The notes under the pieces are model-generated. The model made no database searches. It was not told where the DNA came from and was given only the letters and a program-made list of their open reading frames with translations. Both the position numbers and the translations under genes were made by a program. Positions 14,818 to 20,747 of a DNA stretch of 20,747 bases are shown piece after piece. This DNA comes from Porphyromonadaceae bacterium UBA7180 (GTDB taxonomy: Bacteria > Bacteroidota > Bacteroidia > Bacteroidales > Muribaculaceae). The stretch's first letter is position 1. Each line of letters begins with the position of its first letter. Where the stretch lies: NCBI GenBank assembly GCA_002491165.1, contig DKVK01000060.1, forward strand, positions 1-20,747, given 5' to 3'.

Positions 14818-16815
14818 ATGAACGATAAAAGAATACTTCTGTCGGCCGAACTTCCGGAAATGCCGGCTTTCTGCGAAGGTATCCGCCGTGCTCCCGACCG
14901 CGGCTACACCCTCACTCCCGAAAAAACCGTTACAGCTCTGAAAAACGCCCTGCGTTACCTCCCCGAAGAGCTCCACGAGAAAGTGGCGCCCGAGTTCCTC
15001 GAAGAACTGCGCACCCGCGGTCGTATCTACGCTTACCGCTGGCGTCCCGAAGGCCGCATCAAGGGCAAGCCTATCGACGAGTATAAAGGCAAGTGCATCG
15101 AAGGCAAGGCCTTCCAGGTGATGATTGACAACAACCTCGACTTCGACGTTGCCCTCTATCCCTACGAACTCGTGACCTACGGCGAGACAGGACAGGTTTG
15201 CCAGAACTGGCTGCAATACCGCCTCATAAAGAAATACCTCGAAGAACTCACCGACGAGCAGACACTCGTGGTGGAATCGGGCCATCCCCTGGGTCTCTTC
15301 CCTTCAAGCAAGAACGCTCCGCGCGTAATCATAACCAACGCCATGATGGTGGGCCTATTCGACAACCTCCACGACTGGCACGAAGCTATGCAGATGGGGG
15401 TGGCCAACTACGGCCAGATGACGGCCGGCGGCTGGATGTACATCGGCCCGCAGGGCATCGTCCACGGCACGTTCAACACCTTGCTGAACGCCGGCCGCAT
15501 GAAACTCGGAATCCCAGACGACGGCAACCTGGCCGGACACCTCTTCATCTCCTCCGGTCTGGGCGGAATGAGCGGCGCACAGCCTAAGGCAGCTGACATC
15601 GCCGGCGCCGTTTCCATCACCGCCGAGGTCGACGCTTCGCGCATCGAGACACGCCACAGCCAGGGTTGGGTGACAAAGGTGACGGACAGCATCCCCGAAG
15701 CCCTGAAGTGGGCCGACGAGGCACGCGCTAAGAAGGAACCCCTCTCCATAGCTTACCACGGCAACGTGGTGGACCTGCTGGAATACTGCGTGGAACACAA
15801 CGTCCCGGTGGAACTCCTCTCGGACCAGACATCGTGCCACGCCGTCTACGAAGGCGGCTACTGCCCCGCTTCCCTCTCATTCGAGGAGCGCACCCGGATG
15901 CTCCACGAGAACCCCGAGAAGTTCCGCGAAGAGGTCGACAAGTCGCTCCGTCGCCACTTCAACGCCATCAAGGCGCTCGTGGAACGCGGCACCTACTTCT
16001 TCGACTACGGCAACTCCTTCATGAAGGCCGTCTACGACGCCGGCGTAAAGGAAATATCCCGCAACGGCATCGACGAGAAAGACGGTTTCATCTGGCCGTC
16101 ATACGTCGAGGACATCATGGGACCACGCCTCTTCGACTTCGGCTACGGACCGTTCCGCTGGTGCTGCCTGAGCGGCAAGCACGAAGACCTCGTGAAGACC
16201 GACAAGGCCGCCATGGAGTGCATCGACCCGAACCGCCGCTACCAGGACCGCGACAACTACAACTGGATCCGCGACGCCGAGAAGAACGCCCTCGTGGTAG
16301 GCACCCAGTGCCGCATCCTCTACCAGGACGCCATGGGTCGCCTAAACATCGCCCTGAAGTTCAACGACATGGTGCGCAAGGGTGAGGTAGGTCCCATTAT
16401 GCTGGGCCGCGACCACCACGACGTCAGCGGCACCGACTCCCCCTTCCGCGAGACCTCCAATATCAAGGACGGCTCCAACGTGATGGCCGACATGGCCGTA
16501 CAGTGCTTCGCCGGCAATTGCGCCCGCGGCATGAGCCTCGTGGCCCTGCACAACGGCGGCGGCGTAGGCATCGGCAAGGCCATCAACGGCGGTTTCGGCA
16601 TGGTGTGCGACGGCTCCGACCGTGTGGACGAAATCCTGCGTAAAGCCATGCTCTGGGACGTTATGGGCGGCGTGGCTCGCCGTTCCTGGGCCCGCAACGA
16701 AAACGCAATGTCCACCGTAAAGGAATGGAACGACACAAAGGCCGACGACGGATTCATGATAACCGAACCCTTCATCGCCGACGAAGAATACATCCGCTCA
16801 CTCATCGAGAAATAA
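14818..16815 (+). CDS. hutU: Urocanate hydratase, long form
   Basis: Catalyses the second step of histidine breakdown, hydrating urocanate to 4-imidazolone-5-propionate with tightly bound NAD+ in the cytoplasm. From ATG 14818 the protein has 665 residues, like the long urocanases of Bacteroidetes and animals and about 110 longer than the classical Pseudomonas type. Conserved blocks are GQMTAGGWMYIGPQGIVHGT (199-218), the nucleotide-binding SSGLGGMSGAQ (245-255), DQTSCHAVYEGGYCP (336-350), RDHHDVSGTDSPFRET (531-546) and ALHNGGGVG (576-584). At the place of the classical R-I-C-W signature this protein reads CRILY (498-502), so the usual cysteine position is Leu501. An in-frame TTG at 14767 is inside the promoter and cannot be the start. 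It is the first gene of the hut operon; ftcD follows after 78 bp. Confidence 0.96.
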   Translation: MNDKRILLSAELPEMPAFCEGIRRAPDRGYTLTPEKTVTALKNALRYLPEELHEKVAPEFLEELRTRGRIYAYRWRPEGRIKGKPIDEYKGKCIEGKAFQVMIDNNLDFDVALYPYELVTYGETGQVCQNWLQYRLIKKYLEELTDEQTLVVESGHPLGLFPSSKNAPRVIITNAMMVGLFDNLHDWHEAMQMGVANYGQMTAGGWMYIGPQGIVHGTFNTLLNAGRMKLGIPDDGNLAGHLFISSGLGGMSGAQPKAADIAGAVSITAEVDASRIETRHSQGWVTKVTDSIPEALKWADEARAKKEPLSIAYHGNVVDLLEYCVEHNVPVELLSDQTSCHAVYEGGYCPASLSFEERTRMLHENPEKFREEVDKSLRRHFNAIKALVERGTYFFDYGNSFMKAVYDAGVKEISRNGIDEKDGFIWPSYVEDIMGPRLFDFGYGPFRWCCLSGKHEDLVKTDKAAMECIDPNRRYQDRDNYNWIRDAEKNALVVGTQCRILYQDAMGRLNIALKFNDMVRKGEVGPIMLGRDHHDVSGTDSPFRETSNIKDGSNVMADMAVQCFAGNCARGMSLVALHNGGGVGIGKAINGGFGMVCDGSDRVDEILRKAMLWDVMGGVARRSWARNENAMSTVKEWNDTKADDGFMITEPFIADEEYIRSLIEK

Positions 16816-16825
16816 TACAACTCCG

Positions 16826-16863
16826 GTGGAGAAGTATGCCCCCGCGGGGATGTACTTCTCCAC
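16826..16863 (+). other. Strong intercistronic hairpin between hutU and ftcD
   Basis: GTGGAGAAGTA (16826-16836) pairs perfectly with TACTTCTCCAC (16853-16863). Two G-U pairs, one mismatch and a CCCC/GGGG stem (16840-16843 with 16846-16849) continue it almost to the tip. No T tract follows, so it is probably not a simple terminator. It may stabilise the hutU mRNA end, mark a processing site, or reduce read-through into ftcD. Confidence 0.75.
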
Positions 16864-16893
16864 ACCTCTTGCTTATCATACTTTAAACATATC

Positions 16894-18597
16894 ATGAAAC
16901 AAATCATCGAGTGTGTCCCCAACTTTTCGGAGGGACGTGACAAGGAAGTAATCAACGCCATCACCGCCGCCATAGAGGAAGGCGGCGAGGTAAAGTTGCT
17001 CGACGTGGATCCCGGCGAGGCCACCAACCGCACGGTAGTGACCTTCGTGGGAGAACCCGACGCTGTTCTCGACGCCGCCATGCGCGGCATGAAGAAAGCC
17101 GCCGAGCTCATAGACATGCGCAACCACCACGGCGCACATCCCCGCATGGGCGCTACCGACGTATGCCCGCTCATCCCGGTTTCCGGCATCACTCTCGAAG
17201 AGTGCGCCGCACTGGCACGCAAACTCGCCGAGCGCGCTTCCAACGAACTCGGAATACCAACTTACTGCTACGAGGCGGCAGCTTTCACCCCGGAGCGCAA
17301 GAACCTGGCCGTCTGCCGCGCCGGTGAATACGAAGCCCTTCCCGAGAAGATGAACCATCCCGGCAAAGCCCCGGACTTCGGCGACCGTCCTTTCGATGAA
17401 GCCGCCGCCAAGACAGGCGCCACCGCAGTCGGTGCCCGCGACTTCCTCATCGCCGTTAACTTCAACCTCAACACCACCTCCACGCGCCGCGCCAACGCCA
17501 TAGCCTTCGACGTGCGCGAAAAGGGTCGCCCCAAACGCGAGGGAGGTAAAGTGACCGGCAAACCCATGAAGGACGCCGACGGCAAGACCATCATGATACC
17601 CGGTACACTCAAAGGCACCAAGGCTATCGGCTGGTTCATAGACGAATACGGCATCGCGCAGGTGTCGATGAACATCACCAACATGACCGACACGCCGCTC
17701 CACCGCGCCTTCGACGAGGTGACCCGCGCAGCCGCCGCACGCGGTATCCGCGTCACCGGTACCGAAATCGTGGGCCTCATCCCGAAACGCGCCCTGCTCG
17801 AAGCCGGCAAGCACTACCTGCGCCTCCAGCAGCGTTCGCTCGGAATCCCCGAAGCAGACATCGTGAAGATGGCCGTCCGCTCGATGGGTCTCGACGAACT
17901 CAAACCATTCGACCCCGCAGAGAAGGTGATAGAATACATGCTGGAAGCTGACAAAGCCGGCGGCAAGAAACTCGTGGACATGACCTGCACGGAGTTTGCC
18001 GACGAGACGGCCTCCGAGTCTCCCGCTCCCGGCGGCGGCTCCATCTCAGCCTACATGGGCGCCCTCGCAGCCGCGCTCGGCTCGATGGTCGCAAACCTCT
18101 CGGCCCACAAAGCCGGCTGGGACGACCGTTGGGAAGAGTTCTCCGACGTGGCAGTCAAAGGCCGTGAAATACAGGACCGCCTCATCCACCTTGTGGACGA
18201 AGACACCGAGGCCTTCAACCGCATCATGGCTGTCTTCGGAATGCCCAAGGGTACCCCGGAAGAGAAGGCAGCCCGCGCCAAAGCCATGGAAGAGGCCACG
18301 CTCTACGCCACACAGGTGCCCCTGCGCACCATGAAGGCTGCCTACGAGACCTTCGACGTGCTCGAGGCCATGGCCTCGAAGGGCAATCCCTCGTCGGTGA
18401 GCGATGCCGGCGTAGGAGCTCTCGCAGCCCGGGCAGCCGTGCTCGGCGCCCAGCTTAACGTGCGCATCAACGCCGCCGGCCTCAAAGACCGCGAAGAGGC
18501 CGACCGCCTCACCGGCGAAGCCGCCGAGATAGCCGAAAAGGCCTGCAAGCGCGAAGCTGAAATCCTCGCTGTCGTTAACGGCATCATCGACAAATAA
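16894..18597 (+). CDS. ftcD: Bifunctional glutamate formimidoyltransferase / formiminotetrahydrofolate cyclodeaminase
   Basis: A 567-residue fusion protein with the same architecture as mammalian FTCD (541 residues). Residues 1-180 are the formiminotransferase N-terminal subdomain, with VPNFSEGRD (8-16) and the catalytic His82 in HHGAHPRMG (78-86). About 181-330 is its C-terminal subdomain (AVNFNLNT, 187-194). After a linker, about 355-567 is the helical cyclodeaminase with TESPAPGGGS-like SPAPGGGS (376-383). The first activity moves the formimino group from formiminoglutamate to tetrahydrofolate, releasing glutamate. The second closes the ring to 5,10-methenyl-THF and releases ammonia. Fusion allows channelling of the folate intermediate, as is known for the mammalian enzyme. 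No separate fchA gene is seen in the cluster, in keeping with the fusion. It lies 78 bp after hutU, behind a hairpin, and 11 bp before hutI. Confidence 0.96.
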   Translation: MKQIIECVPNFSEGRDKEVINAITAAIEEGGEVKLLDVDPGEATNRTVVTFVGEPDAVLDAAMRGMKKAAELIDMRNHHGAHPRMGATDVCPLIPVSGITLEECAALARKLAERASNELGIPTYCYEAAAFTPERKNLAVCRAGEYEALPEKMNHPGKAPDFGDRPFDEAAAKTGATAVGARDFLIAVNFNLNTTSTRRANAIAFDVREKGRPKREGGKVTGKPMKDADGKTIMIPGTLKGTKAIGWFIDEYGIAQVSMNITNMTDTPLHRAFDEVTRAAAARGIRVTGTEIVGLIPKRALLEAGKHYLRLQQRSLGIPEADIVKMAVRSMGLDELKPFDPAEKVIEYMLEADKAGGKKLVDMTCTEFADETASESPAPGGGSISAYMGALAAALGSMVANLSAHKAGWDDRWEEFSDVAVKGREIQDRLIHLVDEDTEAFNRIMAVFGMPKGTPEEKAARAKAMEEATLYATQVPLRTMKAAYETFDVLEAMASKGNPSSVSDAGVGALAARAAVLGAQLNVRINAAGLKDREEADRLTGEAAEIAEKACKREAEILAVVNGIIDK

Positions 18598-18608
18598 CCT
18601 CACCTCCG

Positions 18609-19856
18609 ATGACCCGAAACATCATAATAGAAAACGCCACCATAGTCACTCCCGAAGGCCGCTCAGCCCGCAAGGGAGAGGCTATGGCCTCGGTGAAAGT
18701 CATCGAGAACGCAACCCTCGTGGCACGCGACGGCAAAATCACCTTCGTAGGCCCGATGGCCGAAATGCCCCAGCTCCAGAAAGAGGAGTATGAGGTAATC
18801 GACGCCGCCGGACGTGCCGTGCTCCCCGGCTTCTTGGACTCGCACACCCACCTCATCTTCGGAGGATTCCGCCCCGACGAGTTCGAGTGGCGACTGAAGG
18901 GCGACAGCTACATGAGCATCATGGAGCGCGGCGGCGGAATACAGTCTACCGTCAACGCCACGCGTACCGAAAGCGTGGAAGACCTCACCGCCAAGGCACA
19001 GTGGTTCATCGACCGCATGGTGCAGATGGGCGTCACCACCGTAGAGGCGAAGAGCGGCTACGGACTGAACACCGAGACGGAACTCAAGATGCTCGAAGCC
19101 ATACGGCGCCTCAGCGACGACCCGGAGCAGAAACTGCGCGTAGTGGCCACCTTCCTCGGCGCGCACGCCGTCCCCAAGGAATACAAGGGACGCACCGCCG
19201 AGTATGTGGACCTCATGATTAAGGAAATGCTCCCCGCCGTGAAAGGAAAAGCCAAATTCTGCGACATCTTCACCGAGAAGAACGTCTTCGAGATCGAGGA
19301 TTCGCGCCGCTTCCTCAAGGCTGCTCGCGAAGCCGGTTTCCAACTTAAACTCCATGCTGACGAGATAGTTACGCTGGGCGGTGCCGAACTGGCTGCCGAA
19401 CTCGGCGCCGTCTCGGCCGACCACCTGCTCCACGTCTCCGACCGCGGCGTGGAAGAGATGGCCAAAGCCGGCGTGGTGGCCACGTTGCTCCCGCTTACGG
19501 CCTTCACGCTGAAGGAACCCTACGCCCCGGCACGCCGTTTCATAGACCACGGCGCAGCAGTGGCGCTCGCCACCGACCTCAACCCCGGCTCCTGCTTCTC
19601 CGGCTCGATACCCCTCACCATCGCGCTCGCCTGCATCTACATGAACATGAGCATCGAAGAGACCATCACCGCTCTGACGCTCAACGGCGCCGCCGCAGTG
19701 GGACTCGCCGACACCACAGGCTCGCTCGAGGAGGGCAAGGATGCCGACGTCATCATCCTCGACTACCCCAACTACCGTATGCTCCCCTACTATGTGGGAA
19801 TGAACTGCGTGAACACAGTCATCTCGCAGGGCCGCATCGTAAGCAAGAACAACTAA
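18609..19856 (+). CDS. hutI: Imidazolonepropionase
   Basis: A 415-residue amidohydrolase-superfamily enzyme that opens 4-imidazolone-5-propionate to N-formimino-L-glutamate, third step of the hut pathway. Metal-binding and catalytic motifs are present in order: DSHTHLIFGG (77-86; His79 and His81), KSGYGLNTETELKML (about 149-163), KLHADEI (metal His and catalytic Glu), SADHLLH, and ATDLNPGS with the metal-ligand Asp. Length is typical. The start at 18609 lies 11 bp after the ftcD stop, giving a compact operon, and hutH follows 18 bp after its stop. It is cytoplasmic and needs one zinc or iron ion, as known for the family. Confidence 0.97.
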   Translation: MTRNIIIENATIVTPEGRSARKGEAMASVKVIENATLVARDGKITFVGPMAEMPQLQKEEYEVIDAAGRAVLPGFLDSHTHLIFGGFRPDEFEWRLKGDSYMSIMERGGGIQSTVNATRTESVEDLTAKAQWFIDRMVQMGVTTVEAKSGYGLNTETELKMLEAIRRLSDDPEQKLRVVATFLGAHAVPKEYKGRTAEYVDLMIKEMLPAVKGKAKFCDIFTEKNVFEIEDSRRFLKAAREAGFQLKLHADEIVTLGGAELAAELGAVSADHLLHVSDRGVEEMAKAGVVATLLPLTAFTLKEPYAPARRFIDHGAAVALATDLNPGSCFSGSIPLTIALACIYMNMSIEETITALTLNGAAAVGLADTTGSLEEGKDADVIILDYPNYRMLPYYVGMNCVNTVISQGRIVSKNN

Positions 19857-19874
19857 TAACATCATTAACCGAAT

Positions 19875-20747
19875 ATGTCAAAACTTGAAACATACGCAAT
19901 CGGTTCCTCAGAACTGACCTACGACCTTATAGAACGCATACTGCGCGACGGCACGAAGCTCACGCTCTCGCCCGAAGCAGTAGAGAAAATACAGCATTGC
20001 CGAGACTACCTGGACCGCAAGACCGACGAAAACACCGTTCCCATCTACGGCGTTACCACCGGTTTCGGCTCGCTCTGCAACAAGCACATCTCCAGCGACG
20101 ACCTCTCCACACTCCAGGAAAACCTCGTCAAGAGCCACTCTTGCAGCGTGGGCACCCCCATCGACGCCGACGTTGTCCGCCTTATGCTCCTGCTCAAGGC
20201 CCACGCCCTTTCCATGGGATTCAGCGGCGTGCAGGTCGAGACCGTGCAGCGTATCCTCGACTTCTACAACAACGATATTCTCCCGGTGGTCTACGACCGC
20301 GGCTCGCTCGGCGCTTCGGGCGACCTCGCCCCGCTGGCCAACCTTTTCCTCCCGCTCATCGGCGAAGGCTACGTGATGTATAAAGGCAAGAAAATCAGCG
20401 GCAAAGAGGCACTCAACATCTTCGGCTGGAATCCCATCAAGCTGAAATCCAAAGAGGGTCTGGCCCTGCTCAACGGCACACAGTTCATGAGCGCCAACGG
20501 CATCAAGGCCCTCATCGACGGCTGGCACCTGGTGAACTGCTTCGACCTCTTCGGCGCAATGAGCCTCGAAGCCTTCGACGGCCGCATCGAGCCCTTCTTC
20601 CCCCAGATCCAGCAGGTGCGTCCCCACAAGGGCCAGATAGAGACCGCCCGCGTATTCCGCTCGCTGCTGAAAGGTTCTGAAATCATCAAGCGCGAGAAAG
20701 AGCACGTGCAGGACCCCTACTCCTTCCGTTGCATCCCGCAGGTTCAC
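19875..20747 (+). CDS. hutH: Histidine ammonia-lyase, 3' end outside the window
   Basis: The first 291 codons of histidine ammonia-lyase, which removes ammonia from L-histidine to give trans-urocanate, the entry step of the pathway. The MIO electrophile-forming triad Ala-Ser-Gly is at 147-149 within GSLGASGDLAPLAN (143-156). The catalytic tyrosine is Tyr58 in YGVTTGFG (58-65), and NGTQ (200-203) and QDPYSFRC (279-286) are the other active-site blocks. Full-length family members have about 500 residues, so roughly 200 are missing beyond the right edge. The frame shows no break. The ATG at 19875 lies 18 bp after hutI. A tyrosine or phenylalanine ammonia-lyase is the main alternative, but the hut context makes histidine the likely substrate. 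Confidence 0.96.
   Translation, partial: MSKLETYAIGSSELTYDLIERILRDGTKLTLSPEAVEKIQHCRDYLDRKTDENTVPIYGVTTGFGSLCNKHISSDDLSTLQENLVKSHSCSVGTPIDADVVRLMLLLKAHALSMGFSGVQVETVQRILDFYNNDILPVVYDRGSLGASGDLAPLANLFLPLIGEGYVMYKGKKISGKEALNIFGWNPIKLKSKEGLALLNGTQFMSANGIKALIDGWHLVNCFDLFGAMSLEAFDGRIEPFFPQIQQVRPHKGQIETARVFRSLLKGSEIIKREKEHVQDPYSFRCIPQVH

Noticed and set aside
16876..17814. 312-codon open frame antisense to ftcD
   Set aside because: Same cause: it mirrors a well-conserved gene and has no promoter or recognisable domain.
18663..19865. 400-codon open frame antisense to hutI
   Set aside because: It is a shadow of hutI caused by GC-rich codon use; hutI has all family motifs and the antisense product resembles nothing.
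1..20747. tRNA, rRNA, CRISPR array, insertion sequence or phage gene
   Set aside because: No cloverleaf or T-loop consensus, regularly spaced repeats, transposase or phage motifs were seen on either strand.

Overview
The window looks like chromosomal DNA of a GC-rich member of the Bacteroidales, most likely a Muribaculaceae-type gut bacterium. Six intergenic sites fit the Bacteroidetes primary-sigma promoter (TTTG or a close variant, 19-20 bp, then TAnnTTTG). Start codons mostly lack strong Shine-Dalgarno sequences. The gene set (outer-membrane barrel with a carboxypeptidase-like N-terminal region, YARHG protein, long-form urocanate hydratase) also fits. The family-level assignment is inference.

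Layout: (1) 1-34 may hold the first codons of a gene running left off the window, behind a roughly 175-nt leader and a minus-strand promoter at 222-253. (2) 670-4676 is a leftward two-gene unit, uvrB then a ygiQ-type radical SAM gene, 2 bp apart, with its own promoter and a hairpin terminator at 632-659. (3) 4920-9269 is a rightward operon encoding an outer-membrane TonB-receptor-like barrel, a PadR-type repressor and a PspC-domain membrane protein. Its promoter overlaps a 27-bp dyad (TCAGTACT-N11-AGTACTGA) that is a good candidate PadR operator. (4) A small SagB/ThcOx-type nitroreductase follows at 9347-9949. (5) 10094-13876 is a unit with its own promoter encoding a possible 30-residue peptide, a patatin-like lipase, a cytoplasmic GH13 glycosidase and PRPP synthetase, closed by a strong terminator. 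(6) A monocistronic YARHG-domain secreted protein lies at 14044-14406 between its own promoter and terminator. (7) From 14738 to the window end runs a histidine-utilisation operon in the order hutU, ftcD (fused formimidoyltransferase-cyclodeaminase), hutI, hutH, the last cut by the window edge.

The hut genes together turn histidine into urocanate (HutH), imidazolone propionate (HutU), formiminoglutamate (HutI), then glutamate plus 5,10-methenyl-THF and ammonia (bifunctional FtcD). The barrel-PadR-PspC operon looks like an autoregulated envelope unit. The patatin-GH13-prs unit is a mixed housekeeping and metabolic operon with no obvious single purpose.

I saw no insertion sequence, phage gene, CRISPR array, tRNA or rRNA. 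I did not find a clearly new multi-gene system. The most useful leads are the candidate PadR operator, the unannotated 30-codon ORF in front of the patatin gene, and three regulatory-looking structures in and around the hut promoter and operon.
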